A DNA stretch of 64,000 bases. Source: Agrobacterium sp. AGB01 (GTDB lineage Bacteria > Pseudomonadota > Alphaproteobacteria > Rhizobiales > Rhizobiaceae). Under the pieces are notes generated by a model, which saw nothing but the letters and a program-made list of their open reading frames with translations, was not told where the DNA came from and did no database searches. Shown here piece by piece: positions 1 to 10,736 of the stretch (position 1 is its first letter; every line of letters starts with the position of its first letter). Made by a program: the position numbers and the translations under genes. The stretch is from the NCBI RefSeq assembly GCF_014851585.1, contig NZ_JACVAB010000001.1, positions 992,001-1,056,000 of the forward strand, in the 5' to 3' direction.

Positions 1-609
1 CATGTAGCCAATGGCAGCCGGGCTGAGCAGCAGAACCTCGAGCAAAAAGCCCTGATTGGCGCCAACCGGCAGTGTCTTGCGGAAGAAGCCGTAAAAACCC
101 CAAGAACATGTCAGGCCAAGCGCTACCCACGGCATGGTGCCAGCATCCCAGGTCAGGATCACGACGGCGACCGCGGCAAGAGAAATGGCTGCGATCTGCA
201 TGGGAAGCAGACGTTCTTTCAGCAGCACCGCGCCGAGAAAGATGCTGAACAGCGGGTTGATGAAGTAACCCAGGGCCGCATCGATTGCGTGACCGGCACC
301 AATCGCCCAGACATAAATGCCCCAGTTGATGGTGATCAGCGTTGCCGTCATGCAGGCAAGCAGAATGGTGCGCGGCGACCGAAAGGCCGCCTTGAGGTCC
401 TTGGTCTGGCCCAGCACAATCAGCACGACGGCCGCAATGGGAATCGACCAGAGAACCCGGTGGGCCAGCACTTCTGCTGGTGAGATATGCGCCACTGCCT
501 TGATGTAGAGCGGCAAAATACCCCACAGAAGATAGGCGCTCAACGCAAGGCTGAATCCGCGCGTGCTTTCGCTGCGTGGTGCAGCGGGGGTGATGCGTTC
601 GATTTCCAT
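1..609 (-). CDS. rarD: EamA-family permease RarD (3' end beyond window)
   Basis: The first 203 codons of a polytopic drug/metabolite-type (EamA/RarD) permease are readable; the gene runs off the left edge, so its C-terminal part is missing. It is too open-ended to be closed inside the window. The start ATG is at 609-607, preceded by a good AGGAAA ribosome site. Visible features are hydrophobic segments from about residue 22, the RarD-typical LLWGILPLY-like first helix, and the motif INWGIYVWAI. RarD is classically linked to chloramphenicol tolerance, but its substrate is not established. It follows pip on the same strand after a gap of about 120 bp. The family assignment is by sequence recognition, without a database search. 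Confidence 0.85.
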   Translation of the reverse strand, partial: MEIERITPAAPRSESTRGFSLALSAYLLWGILPLYIKAVAHISPAEVLAHRVLWSIPIAAVVLIVLGQTKDLKAAFRSPRTILLACMTATLITINWGIYVWAIGAGHAIDAALGYFINPLFSIFLGAVLLKERLLPMQIAAISLAAVAVVILTWDAGTMPWVALGLTCSWGFYGFFRKTLPVGANQGFLLEVLLLSPAAIGYM

Positions 610-731
610 TGGGGTTTCCTGCCGGATTTTTTTATTGAGAACGCAATAGTCCAGTCCGGCAGAATAAGCCAATTCATTTCAGTGAACCATCGATCAGCAA
701 AGCTTCACCGTGCTGACACACGTTCAGGCCG

Positions 732-2146
<1,415 letters not shown>

Positions 2147-2159
2147 GATGCGCCTTTGC

Positions 2160-2279
2160 TTACTTCAGGACTACATAGGTTATGACGGCACTAGTCACGA
2201 TCACGATCAGAGCGCCCTTGGCAATCACCCCATAGAGCAGCCACGTGGGCATTTTCATGCGTGTATCTTGCGTGGTCAT
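2160..2279 (-). CDS. 39-residue single-pass membrane miniprotein
   Basis: I read this small ORF directly from the sequence. It encodes a 39-residue peptide that starts MTTQDTRMKMPTWLLYG and ends YVVLK. Residues 12-37 form one hydrophobic segment, preceded by a short Lys/Arg-bearing N-terminus, as expected of a small inner-membrane protein with its N-terminus inside. Its ATG overlaps the stop codon of the upstream GFA gene (ATGA), and the next GFA gene begins 13 bp after its own stop. Such coupling argues for real translation. I do not recognise the family and assign no function. Confidence 0.65.
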   Translation of the reverse strand: MTTQDTRMKMPTWLLYGVIAKGALIVIVTSAVITYVVLK

Positions 2280-2749
2280 GCTTTTGTGTCTGGCCAATTT
2301 GTCGTGTCGTGATCAGGGTGTTGGTAAGATGTCAGATTGACCAGATAATCCACAGAGGTCAAATCTTCCTCGGTCGCGACGGCATGCAGGCGGTGCAGAT
2401 CGTCCACAAAGCCAACCTTGTTTTCGACACCCCACTGGATAACAGGCGGCAGCAAGGACGGATTGTCGAAGGCACCGGCGGCAATGGCCATGCCATCAGG
2501 CGCTTCATAGGTTAGCGGTGTGCCGCAGTCGGCACAAAATCCGCGCTTCACCACATCGGATGACTGGAACCGTTTCGGTTCACCTCGCGTCCAGCTGAAG
2601 TTCGCTTTTCGCACCGACACCAGCGGCGCATAATAAGCGCCAAATGCCTTCTGGCACATGCGGCAATGGCAGATGGAGCTGTCTTTCAGGTCACCCTCGG
2701 CACGAAAACGTATCGCGCCACACTGGCATCCACCGGTGTAAATCGTCAT
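2276..2749 (-). CDS. GFA-domain zinc protein (second copy)
   Basis: This 157-residue GFA-fold protein is paralogous to the one at 1685-2146; both share CHCRMCQK and FC-x2-CGTPLTY. The zinc ligands are Cys8/Cys10, Cys27/Cys29/Cys32 and Cys72/Cys75. It is the first gene of a tight minus-strand cassette: GFA, 39-residue membrane ORF, GFA, proline iminopeptidase. An AAGGAAG ribosome site precedes the ATG. The sequences have diverged well beyond a recent duplication, so this is an old tandem pair. The reaction is unknown. Confidence 0.9.
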   Translation of the reverse strand: MTIYTGGCQCGAIRFRAEGDLKDSSICHCRMCQKAFGAYYAPLVSVRKANFSWTRGEPKRFQSSDVVKRGFCADCGTPLTYEAPDGMAIAAGAFDNPSLLPPVIQWGVENKVGFVDDLHRLHAVATEEDLTSVDYLVNLTSYQHPDHDTTNWPDTKA

Positions 2750-2932
2750 GGCTGGCTTCCTTGTTTCATCCGCAAAGCATGAAGACTAACATTGTCGATA
2801 TCTTGCAGGACATCGTTGTTCCAGAAACGCAGGACGGTCGATCCGTGTTGCAGTTCAAGTTTCCTATATTACTGATCATCGCTCATCCGAGCGATGATCT
2901 ATTGAAGATCGAGCCGGACAGGGAAGGCGCTG

Positions 2933-4312
2933 TTAGCGCTTTAATTCCCAGGTCGTCACCCGTTCGCCAGTTTCCTTGTCCTTGCCGTCCTTGAGCTGAA
3001 TGCCCTTTTCAGCAAGCTCGTCACGAATGCGATCCGCTTCAGTGAAGTTCTTGGCTTTCAGCATTTCAAGGCGCAATTCCACCAGCGAATCGATAGCCGC
3101 AGCAACGGCTTCATCCACTTCCGCCTTCTTTGGTAAGACACCGAGAAGGGCCGCACTGGCAGCAAAGACCGCGATCTTTGACCGGTCGGCGTTGGCGGCC
3201 TGCGCCAGAGCATGCAACGCCTGTACGGCAGCAACCGTATTCAGGTCATCGGCAAGCGCATCCAGAACCGTTGCGTCAGGTGTGGCATCGCCCGGCTCAG
3301 CCGCTGGCCACTTCGCCAGCAACCGTTCGGCCTCTTCCAGTCGCTTGACCGAGAAGTCAATCGGCTCGCGGTAATGGGTCATCAGCATGGCGAGGCGCAA
3401 AACCTCGCCCGGCCACTGCCGGTCGCCGAATTTGTTGGTATGCAACAATTCGTAGATGGTGAAGAAGTTGCCGTCCGACTTGGACATCTTGCGGCCTTCA
3501 ACCTGCACGAAGCCGTTATGCATCCACAGATTGGCCATCACATGCGTGCCATGCGCGCAACGCGACTGGGCAATCTCGTTTTCATGGTGCGGGAAAATCA
3601 GGTCGAGACCGCCGCCGTGAATATCGAAAACTTCGCCGAGGTAACGGCCGGACATTGCCGAGCACTCAATGTGCCAGCCCGGACGACCACGACCCCACGG
3701 GCTTTCCCAGCCGGGTTCGTTATCGCTGGACAGCTTCCACAAAACGAAATCGGACGGATGTTTTTTGTGAGCATCGACGGCAACGCGGGCGCCAGCTTGC
3801 TGCTCATCCAGCGGTCGCTTAGACAACTGGCCGTAGTCGGTCATCGAATGGGTGTCGAAAAGCACTTCACCGCCCGCATTGTAGGCATGACCGCGGGCAA
3901 TCAGCTTTTCGATGATATCGATCATCTGGGCGATATTGTCGGTCGCACGCGGCTCGATGGTGGGCTCGAGATTGCCAAGTGCAGCAACATCCTGATGGAA
4001 CTGCTCTGCGGTCTTCTGGGTCACCGCATGAATGGCGTCATTGAGCGGCAGGTGCGGGTAGTCACGCAGCGCACGCGCATTGATCTTGTCGTCGACGTCG
4101 GTGATGTTGCGGGCATAGGTGACATGCTTCTCACCATAGACATGGCGCAGCACACGGAAGAGCACGTCAAACACGATTACGGGCCGCGCATTGCCAATAT
4201 GGGCAAAGTCATAAACGGTTGGGCCGCAGACATACATGCGCACGTTCTGTTCATCGATAGGCGCAAATGCGGCCTTTTCGCGGGTCAGGGTATTATAAAA
4301 TTTCAGGTTCAT
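2933..4312 (-). CDS. cysS: Cysteinyl-tRNA synthetase
   Basis: This class I aminoacyl-tRNA synthetase has 459 residues, close to the family norm. It charges tRNA-Cys in the cytoplasm and acts as a monomer. The HIGH-type motif is HIGN at 38-41, and KMSKS is at 275-279. The active-site zinc ligands typical of CysS are present as Cys29, Cys217, His242 and Glu246. The C-terminus carries the anticodon-stem-binding helical domain and ends TTWELKR. Upstream lies an intergenic stretch of 360 bp that should hold its promoter. Confidence 0.97.
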   Translation of the reverse strand: MNLKFYNTLTREKAAFAPIDEQNVRMYVCGPTVYDFAHIGNARPVIVFDVLFRVLRHVYGEKHVTYARNITDVDDKINARALRDYPHLPLNDAIHAVTQKTAEQFHQDVAALGNLEPTIEPRATDNIAQMIDIIEKLIARGHAYNAGGEVLFDTHSMTDYGQLSKRPLDEQQAGARVAVDAHKKHPSDFVLWKLSSDNEPGWESPWGRGRPGWHIECSAMSGRYLGEVFDIHGGGLDLIFPHHENEIAQSRCAHGTHVMANLWMHNGFVQVEGRKMSKSDGNFFTIYELLHTNKFGDRQWPGEVLRLAMLMTHYREPIDFSVKRLEEAERLLAKWPAAEPGDATPDATVLDALADDLNTVAAVQALHALAQAANADRSKIAVFAASAALLGVLPKKAEVDEAVAAAIDSLVELRLEMLKAKNFTEADRIRDELAEKGIQLKDGKDKETGERVTTWELKR

Positions 4313-4672
4313 TTCAAATTCTCCCGAACAGAACCGTAACTGGCGCGGGTGCGTTTGTCATCTTGCCGTTGAGAAGATGCGAAACAGCCGGGCCGGTTTG
4401 GAGACTAGATAACGTGCTTTGAGTGACGTGACTGTGCAGGTGTCTGCACAAAATCCGCTTAGCTGTCTGAACAGGAACATCGTGCGCCGCGAACATCAAG
4501 AATGATCTTCGAGTCGATGTCGCAAACCGTATCAAAACCATGGTTGAAGGGCGCCATTTTCATGGTCAGCCTTATGGCGCGCCCGATAGATTTGGTCAAG
4601 AGCCTGCAACCTTGCTGCGGTGTCATGCCTCCTGGAACAGGTCTCCACTTGGGAGGTATGTTTTGGCAGGTC
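4313..4672. other. Intergenic region between SDR gene and cysS
   Basis: This is 360 bp with no convincing gene. A 55-codon minus-strand reading frame (4626-4459) has GGAGG just ahead of its ATG and reads MTPQQGCRLL at the start. The spacing to the ATG is only one base and the product is unlike anything I know, so I do not call it. The region should contain the cysS promoter, but I cannot point to convincing -35/-10 boxes. Confidence 0.5.
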
Positions 4673-5413
4673 TTATTCCGGCAGACGGTAGTCCAGGAAC
4701 TTGTTGTCACGCACAGAGAAAAGCTTGCCGGTTTCGGTCTGCTCAGGTGCCAGCAATGGCAGCAGGGTCTTTGCAACATCGGACGGTGTCGGCAGCGTCG
4801 ACGGATCTTCGCCTGGAACCGCCTGCGCGCGCATGGCAGTGCGTGTTGCACCGGGATTGACGCAGTTGATGCGTAGCGCAGTCTTCTGCGTTTCTGCAGC
4901 CCATGTGCGGCCGAGCGCTTCCACAGCAGCCTTGGAGGCGGAGTACGCGCTCCAGAACGGGCGACAGGAATGGGCAACGCCCGACGACAGCAGGATGGCG
5001 CGACCGGCGTCAGATTTGATGAGCAGCGGCTCCACCGAACGGATCAGACGCCAGGTCGAGGTGACGTTGATGGTCATGACCTTTTCAAAGACTTTCGCCT
5101 CGATATGGCCGATGGGGGAAATCACACCCAGCACACCGGCATTGGCCACCAGAATATCAAGCTTGCCCCAGCGTTCGTTAATGGAGGCGCCAAGACCATC
5201 GATGGCATTCATATCAGCGAGATCGAACGGCACCAGCGTGGCCGAGCCGCCTGCGGCCTGGATGGCATCGTCCAGTTCCTCAAGTCCGCCAACCGTACGC
5301 GCGCAGGCGATGACGTGCGCGCCAGCTTTTGCCAGTTCCAGTGCGGTGAAGTAGCCGATGCCGCGTGAAGCACCAGTTACCAGTGCGATCCGGCCAGTAA
5401 GGTCGATGGTCAT
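4673..5413 (-). CDS. SDR-family NAD(P)-dependent oxidoreductase
   Basis: This is a classical short-chain dehydrogenase/reductase of 246 residues. The cofactor motif TGASRGIG lies at 13-20, with NAG at 91-93, active-site Ser144 and Y-S-A-S-K with Tyr157 and Lys161. The substrate cannot be read from the sequence. The ATG has a strong purine-rich site (GGGGGAG) eight bases upstream. It sits downstream of purF on the same strand, but a good terminator lies between them, so it is probably transcribed separately. Confidence 0.9.
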   Translation of the reverse strand: MTIDLTGRIALVTGASRGIGYFTALELAKAGAHVIACARTVGGLEELDDAIQAAGGSATLVPFDLADMNAIDGLGASINERWGKLDILVANAGVLGVISPIGHIEAKVFEKVMTINVTSTWRLIRSVEPLLIKSDAGRAILLSSGVAHSCRPFWSAYSASKAAVEALGRTWAAETQKTALRINCVNPGATRTAMRAQAVPGEDPSTLPTPSDVAKTLLPLLAPEQTETGKLFSVRDNKFLDYRLPE

Positions 5414-5517
5414 GTGTCTCCCCCGAAGAGTAAATCAGTCTGTGACTGCCGTCTTATGAGGAAGCGACATGGGCGGCAATAGGCCAGAAGGTCGCAAAGC
5501 AACTGCCACAAACAAAA

Positions 5518-5540
5518 AGCCCGCGCAGTGGGCGCGGGCT
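5518..5540 (-). terminator. Rho-independent terminator of purF
   Basis: A perfect 9-bp GC-rich stem (AGCCCGCGC / GCGCGGGCT) with a 5-nt loop lies 13 bp past the purF stop. Read on the minus strand it is followed directly by a TTTTTG tract. Confidence 0.85.
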
Positions 5541-5553
5541 AAAGCTTGGTTTA

Positions 5554-7047
5554 TCAGCCGTTGCTGGCCAACATCGATATCTTGCTGCCCATGGCCTCGC
5601 CGTTCTGATCGAGAAGGCGGGTCGGGTAATCACCCGTGAAGTAATGATCGGTGAATTGCGGACGCGCATTGTTGCGGTCCTCACCACCAACGGCGCGGTA
5701 CAGGCCGTTGATCGACAGGAAGGCCAGCGAATCCACGCCGATGAACTTCGCCATGTCCTCGACATTGGCGTACTGGTTTGCCAGCAGCTTGTCGGCGTCA
5801 GGCGTGTCGATGCCGTAGAAATCCGGGTGGAAGATCATCGGGCTGGCAACGCGGATGTGAACTTCCTTGGCGCCGGCTTCGCGGATCATCTGTACGATCT
5901 TGACCGAAGTCGTGCCACGGACGATGGAATCGTCGACCAGCACAACGCGCTTGCCTTCAATCATTGCACGGTTGGCAGAGTGCTTCAGCTTGACGCCGAA
6001 AGCGCGGATCTGCTGGGTAGGCTCGATGAAGGTGCGACCAACATAGTGGTTACGGATGATGCCGTATTCGAACGGAATGCCGCTTTGCTGGGCAAAACCA
6101 AGCGCTGCAGGCGTGCCACCATCCGGCACGGGCACAACGACGTCACCTTCGACCGGGGCTTCCTTGGCCAGGTTCATACCCATGTTCTTGCGGGTGGTGT
6201 AAACGTTGCGACCGCCAACCACGGAGTCAGGGCGTGCAAAATATACATATTCGAACAGGCACAGCCGTTCCGGCTGCGGCTTGCTTGGCTTGCGGGCGTC
6301 GATAGTGACCGAACCATCCGGCTGCACTTCGCAAATGATCACTTCGCCGTTTTCAACATCGCGCACGAACTTCGCGCCGATAATGTCGAGCGCACAGGTT
6401 TCCGAACAGAAGATCGGCTTGCCGTCCAGTTCACCCATGACCAGCGGGCGAATACCGGTGGGGTCGCGTGCGGCAATCAGCTTGGTGCGTGTCATGGCCA
6501 ACATCGAATAACCGCCTTCCATCTGACGGATTGCGTCGATGAAACGGTCAGATGTTGAGCTGTGGCGCGAACGGGCGATTAAGTGCAACACAACTTCGGT
6601 ATCGGAGGTCGACTGGCAGATTGCGCCAGTAGCGATGATCTGTCGACGCAGGGTCAGGCCATTGGTGAAGTTGCCGTTATGGGCAATCGAAATACCGCCT
6701 TCTTCCAGTTCGGCAAACAGCGGCTGCACGTTTCGCATCGCCACTTCGCCAGTGGTAGAATAACGAGTGTGACCAATGGCGATATGGCCAGGCAGGCGGG
6801 CGAGGGTTGCAGGGTCGGTATAATGATCACCGACCAGACCCATATGGCGTTCCTGATGGAAGCGCTTGCCGTCGAAGGAAACGATGCCGGCGGCTTCCTG
6901 TCCACGATGCTGCAAGGCATGCAGGCCAAGAGCGGTCAGCGTAGCTGCGTCCTCATGCCCCAAAATGCCAAACACGCCACACTCTTCATGCAGCGTGTCG
7001 CCATCGATAACATCTTTGATCGTGGAATGCGAAAGCGGCTGGTTCAT
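5554..7047 (-). CDS. purF: Amidophosphoribosyltransferase
   Basis: This enzyme makes 5-phosphoribosylamine from PRPP and glutamine, the first committed step of purine synthesis. It has 497 residues: an N-terminal nucleophile (class II) glutaminase domain and a phosphoribosyltransferase domain. A 22-residue propeptide ending in Glu-Glu precedes the catalytic Cys23, as in enzymes that self-process. The PRPP-binding motif VVLVDDSIVRGTT lies at 368-380. The Fe-S ligand positions known from Bacillus PurF look lost: HPDFYG replaces the Cys in HPCFYG, and the C-terminal Cys pair is absent. cvpA follows upstream on the same strand, the usual pairing. Confidence 0.97.
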   Translation of the reverse strand: MNQPLSHSTIKDVIDGDTLHEECGVFGILGHEDAATLTALGLHALQHRGQEAAGIVSFDGKRFHQERHMGLVGDHYTDPATLARLPGHIAIGHTRYSTTGEVAMRNVQPLFAELEEGGISIAHNGNFTNGLTLRRQIIATGAICQSTSDTEVVLHLIARSRHSSTSDRFIDAIRQMEGGYSMLAMTRTKLIAARDPTGIRPLVMGELDGKPIFCSETCALDIIGAKFVRDVENGEVIICEVQPDGSVTIDARKPSKPQPERLCLFEYVYFARPDSVVGGRNVYTTRKNMGMNLAKEAPVEGDVVVPVPDGGTPAALGFAQQSGIPFEYGIIRNHYVGRTFIEPTQQIRAFGVKLKHSANRAMIEGKRVVLVDDSIVRGTTSVKIVQMIREAGAKEVHIRVASPMIFHPDFYGIDTPDADKLLANQYANVEDMAKFIGVDSLAFLSINGLYRAVGGEDRNNARPQFTDHYFTGDYPTRLLDQNGEAMGSKISMLASNG

Positions 7048-7245
7048 GCGTCTTGCCTTTGCTCCCTACAGTACCGTGCCTCATCTCATAAAGCGTTCGA
7101 GGTACTGTAATATTTTGATCTTCGCCCAACCTTCAAATAGTCGTGATTTGAAAGTCATGCGCCCAAAAAACAAAGACCTGACCGGTGAAATATTTCTCCG
7201 GGAAGGTCCGTTACTGCTCTGTTGAAAAACCATACCACATGTAAG

Positions 7246-7270
7246 GCGTCTTGCGTATCACGCAAGACGC
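7246..7270 (-). terminator. Hairpin after cvpA
   Basis: A perfect 11-bp inverted repeat (GCGTCTTGCGT / ACGCAAGACGC) with a 3-nt loop begins 10 bp beyond the cvpA stop. No T-tract follows on the minus strand, so it may pause or protect the 3' end rather than terminate strictly. Confidence 0.55.
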
Positions 7271-7279
7271 AACACAGTG

Positions 7280-7867
7280 TCAATTGTTTGTTGCCGGTGC
7301 GTTGGTTGCAGGGGCCTCTTCAGAAGGCGCCTGTTCCGTTGTCGCGTCCTGATTACGGCCCATGATACGATCAAGAACTTCCGGCTCGATGTTGCTTGGC
7401 AGCACAGCTTCCAGCTTCTGCACCAGCATGTCGAGGAATGGCTTGGACTTGGCCTGGGTCATCCATGTCGGCTGGATCTTGACGTCAACCAGCCAGTTCC
7501 AGAATGCCAGTGCAACGACCAGCAGCAGAAGGCCGCGGGCCACACCGAACAGGAACCCAAGCGTACGGTCCAGCGCGCCGATGCGGCTGTCGATGATGAA
7601 GTCGGCAATCTTGGACGTGATGAACGAAATAACGATCAGCGCAACAAGAAAGACCACACCTGCCGAACCGGCAATCGCGATGCGGTGGTCATTGGTGTAG
7701 TTGTTGGCGTAAGGCACCAGAACCGGGTAGAGATAGTAGGCGGCAGCAGCCGAACCAACCCAGCTTGCTATGGACAGAACTTCGCGGGAAAAACCGCGCA
7801 CCATGGCCAGAACGGCTGAGAAAAGTACAACGGCGAGAACAATACCGTCGAAAATCGTGATGGGCAT
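7280..7867 (-). CDS. cvpA: CvpA family inner-membrane protein
   Basis: This is a 195-residue membrane protein with about four hydrophobic helices and an Ala/Pro/Glu-rich tail. In E. coli CvpA is required for colicin V export and for tolerance of bile-type stress; its molecular role is unclear. I chose the ATG at 7867 (MPITIFDG), because GGAG lies seven bases upstream and this is the usual N-terminus of rhizobial homologues. The longer frame would need a TTG at 7900. The gene lies between radA and purF, a conserved alphaproteobacterial order. Confidence 0.92.
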   Translation of the reverse strand: MPITIFDGIVLAVVLFSAVLAMVRGFSREVLSIASWVGSAAAAYYLYPVLVPYANNYTNDHRIAIAGSAGVVFLVALIVISFITSKIADFIIDSRIGALDRTLGFLFGVARGLLLLVVALAFWNWLVDVKIQPTWMTQAKSKPFLDMLVQKLEAVLPSNIEPEVLDRIMGRNQDATTEQAPSEEAPATNAPATNN

Positions 7868-7957
7868 ATACCAGCTCCAAAGGTCGCGGGGCTTTATCAA
7901 AGCACCGTCTTGCCTGTTTGCGATCCTCTTACACCACAGGCTTAGCCAGCGAAAGGA

Positions 7958-9364
7958 TCAATATTCATCTTCCTCAACCTGTTTGAAGCGGTTGGCGGAA
8001 CCTGCGATGCGCGCAACGAGATCCGGCAGGCTTTCAATTTCTGCCCATCGGCCATTGCCGGTTTTAGGCAATTCCGCCGATGCTGTTGGAAGCAGCGCCT
8101 GGGTAAAGCCCAGTTTTTCCGCCTCCTTTAACCGCTGCACCGTGTGCGAAACGGGTCTTACCGCTCCTGACAGGCTGACTTCGCCGAAATAAACACAATC
8201 GGCCGGAAGGGCAAGACCGGCAAGCGACGAAACCAGTGCGGAAGCCACAGCCATGTCGGCGGCCGGTTCCGAAATGCGGTACCCGCCGGCGACATTGAGG
8301 TACACATCGTGCTGGCCAAGTCGCACCCCGCAATGGGCTTCCAGTACCGCCAATATCATCGCAAGGCGTGACGAATCCCAACCGACAACGGCGCGGCGCG
8401 GTGTGCCGAGAGAGGTGGCTGCCACCAGCGCCTGCACTTCAACCAGGACAGGGCGGGTGCCTTCCATGCCGGCAAAAACCGCAGCGCCCGGGGCTTTTGC
8501 GTTGCGTTCACCCAGAAAAAGCTCCGATGGATTGGAAACTTCCCGCAGTCCCTTGTCGGACATTTCGAACACGCCGATTTCATCCGTCGGTCCGAAACGG
8601 TTCTTCACCGTCCGCAGGATCCGGTAGTGGTGACCGCGGTCGCCCTCAAAATAAAGCACCGCATCCACCATGTGTTCGACGACACGCGGACCGGCAATCT
8701 GGCCTTCCTTGGTCACATGGCCAACAAGCACCATGGCGGCACCGGTCTGTTTGGCAAAACGGATCATCGCCTGTACGCCGGTACGTACTTGGGTGACTGT
8801 GCCGGGTGCCGAATCGGCGGTGTCGCTCCACAGGGTCTGGATGGAATCGATAATTACCAGATCCGGGCGCTTGCCTTCGGAAATTGTCGCCAGAATATCT
8901 TCGACATTGGTTTCTGCCGCCAGCAGGACATCGGTTTGTGCCGCACCCAGACGCTGCGCACGCAGACGAACCTGTGCCACTGCCTCTTCACCTGACACAT
9001 AAATAATGCGCTGGCCGCGCCGGGAGAGGGCTGCGGCGGCCTGCATCAGCAGCGTCGATTTACCAATACCGGGATCGCCACCGATCAACACTGCTGAGCC
9101 GCGGACGAAACCGCCACCGGTGGCGCGGTCCAACTCGTCCATGCCGGTTGCAATGCGCGGTGCTTCTTCTGATTCCCCTGATAGTGCCGTCAAAGCGACC
9201 GGACGACCTTTCTTGGGTGTTTTGCCAGGCCCTGAGCCGATGCCACCCATCAGGTCATCTTCAATGATGGTGTTCCACTCACCGCAACCTTCACACTTGC
9301 CAACCCAGCGGGTGTGCACCGTGCCACAGTTCTGGCACACGAATTGGGTTTTGGTCTTGGCCAT
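7958..9364 (-). CDS. radA: DNA repair protein RadA (Sms)
   Basis: RadA is a RecA-related ATPase and branch-migration helicase that processes recombination intermediates. It has 468 residues from the ATG at 9364 (MAKTKTQFVCQNCG). A longer frame upstream to 9448 is in phase, but its N-terminus would precede the zinc finger by an unusual leader. The C4 zinc finger is Cys10/Cys13/Cys24/Cys27. Walker A (GDPGIGKST) lies at 96-104, and the RadA-specific KNRFG motif at 254-258. A Lon-like P-domain makes up the C-terminus. A short gap separates it from alr upstream. Confidence 0.96.
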   Translation of the reverse strand: MAKTKTQFVCQNCGTVHTRWVGKCEGCGEWNTIIEDDLMGGIGSGPGKTPKKGRPVALTALSGESEEAPRIATGMDELDRATGGGFVRGSAVLIGGDPGIGKSTLLMQAAAALSRRGQRIIYVSGEEAVAQVRLRAQRLGAAQTDVLLAAETNVEDILATISEGKRPDLVIIDSIQTLWSDTADSAPGTVTQVRTGVQAMIRFAKQTGAAMVLVGHVTKEGQIAGPRVVEHMVDAVLYFEGDRGHHYRILRTVKNRFGPTDEIGVFEMSDKGLREVSNPSELFLGERNAKAPGAAVFAGMEGTRPVLVEVQALVAATSLGTPRRAVVGWDSSRLAMILAVLEAHCGVRLGQHDVYLNVAGGYRISEPAADMAVASALVSSLAGLALPADCVYFGEVSLSGAVRPVSHTVQRLKEAEKLGFTQALLPTASAELPKTGNGRWAEIESLPDLVARIAGSANRFKQVEEDEY

Positions 9365-9478
9365 GCGATTGTGGCTCCCGGCAGTATCTTGAATGAGAAC
9401 AAATAAAGAACTTAATGCCGGGATAAACGCCTGCCGTCGGCTTTGCAAGCCTGTTGTTTAAAGGCGGTGCGGTTTTAA

Positions 9479-10645
9479 TTATTCGCCGTCGAACAAATAC
9501 TGCCGCTCATAGCGTAGACCAAGACCCGTCAGCATTTCATAGCCGATGGTTCCTGCCGCACGCGCGACCTCATCCACCGGTACATTTGAGCCGAACAGTT
9601 CAATGTAATCTCCAGCGCGCACGGCATTGTCAGGCACATCGGTGACATCGAAAATGGTGAGGTCCATGGTCACGCGACCGGCAACTGGTACCCGGTGGCC
9701 GTTGATGAAACCATAGGCGCCACCATAACCCATTTCCCTCAAAGGAATGCCGGAACCGGAAAGCGAACGCTGATAACCGTCGGCATAACCGACTGATGCT
9801 ATGGCAAGGCGGCTGGCGCGCTTGAGCAGGAAAGTGCCACCGTAGCTGACGGTCTGTCCTTCACCGGCTTCACGCACCTGAATGATACGGGCTTCCGCCT
9901 TGGCGACCGGGCGCATCGGATTGTCCACGTCATTGACGGCTTCGCCACCGTAGAGCGCGATGCCGGGACGGGTCAGATCGAAGTGATAGTCTGGACCCAA
10001 AAATATTCCAGCAGACGCTGAAAGGCTTGATTCGACACCTTCGAAAGCAGCGCTAACCTTACGGAATGATTCAAGCTGTGCCTTGTTCATGGCAGAAGAG
10101 GGCGTGTCCGCCGATGCGAGGTGAGATAGCACGAGAACCGGGTCGAAGCTGGCTGGCCGCGAGATATCGTCGGCCAGAAACAGTGCCTCATCCAGCGGCA
10201 ATCCAAGACGGTTGAAACCGGTATCGACATGAAGGGCGAAGGGATGATCACCCCGTTCGGCAAGGGTCGACATCCAGAAGGCCAGTTGCTCTTCCGACGC
10301 GACGACAGGCACAAGATCATTGTTGAATAAATGAGCTTCCTGTCCCGGCCAGATGCCTGACAGCACGAAGATACGGGCCTCGGGAGCGTGCGGACGCAGC
10401 GTCACGCCTTCGGCAACTGTTGCCACGAAAAAGTCCCGTGCCCCGGCGTGGTACAGCGTGGTGCCGCAATCTTCGATACCCATACCATAGGCGTCGGCCT
10501 TGACCACCGCGGCGGTCCGCGCCTTGCCGGAGCGTTTTTTCATGTCGCGCCAGTTATCCGCCAGTGCACCTAGATCAACGGTCAGCCGCAGCGGCGCATG
10601 CTCGAATTCGTCATAATCGGAAAGGCTTTCGTCGAAATCGGTCAT
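9479..10645 (-). CDS. alr: Alanine racemase
   Basis: This PLP-dependent fold III racemase converts L- to D-alanine for peptidoglycan. It has 388 residues from the ATG at 10645; a TTG four codons further up is possible but less likely. The PLP lysine is Lys49 in VVKADAYGMG. The catalytic tyrosine region near VSYGGTF and the glycine-rich C-terminal barrel with GYEMLTGLG are present. It is divergent from the AraC-family gene, with a 91-bp intergenic region that carries a 19-bp element repeated upstream of azlC. Confidence 0.95.
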   Translation of the reverse strand: MTDFDESLSDYDEFEHAPLRLTVDLGALADNWRDMKKRSGKARTAAVVKADAYGMGIEDCGTTLYHAGARDFFVATVAEGVTLRPHAPEARIFVLSGIWPGQEAHLFNNDLVPVVASEEQLAFWMSTLAERGDHPFALHVDTGFNRLGLPLDEALFLADDISRPASFDPVLVLSHLASADTPSSAMNKAQLESFRKVSAAFEGVESSLSASAGIFLGPDYHFDLTRPGIALYGGEAVNDVDNPMRPVAKAEARIIQVREAGEGQTVSYGGTFLLKRASRLAIASVGYADGYQRSLSGSGIPLREMGYGGAYGFINGHRVPVAGRVTMDLTIFDVTDVPDNAVRAGDYIELFGSNVPVDEVARAAGTIGYEMLTGLGLRYERQYLFDGE

Positions 10646-10688
10646 GCTGTCTCGCAATGCTGCTCATAAACTATTTGCGCCAAAGCCT

Positions 10689-10707
10689 ATCACTTTTGTT
10701 CAAGACG
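10689..10707 (+). repeat. 19-bp element, copy 1 (upstream of AraC gene)
   Basis: The sequence ATCACTTTTGTTCAAGACG lies 29 bp before the AraC-family start codon. It is repeated exactly, in the same orientation, at 11638-11656 upstream of azlC. The position fits an operator read by the AraC-family protein, which is inference. Confidence 0.75.
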
Positions 10708-10736
10708 GTAATGACGGATTGATTTATTCTTTCACT

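Noticed and set aside
3212-4339. 375-codon open frame on the plus strand
   Set aside because: Antisense to cysS; no domain seen.
4459-4626. 55-codon minus-strand ORF with GGAGG before the ATG
   Set aside because: Only one base separates GGAGG from the ATG, and the Cys-rich product looks like no known protein. Not enough to call a gene without conservation data.
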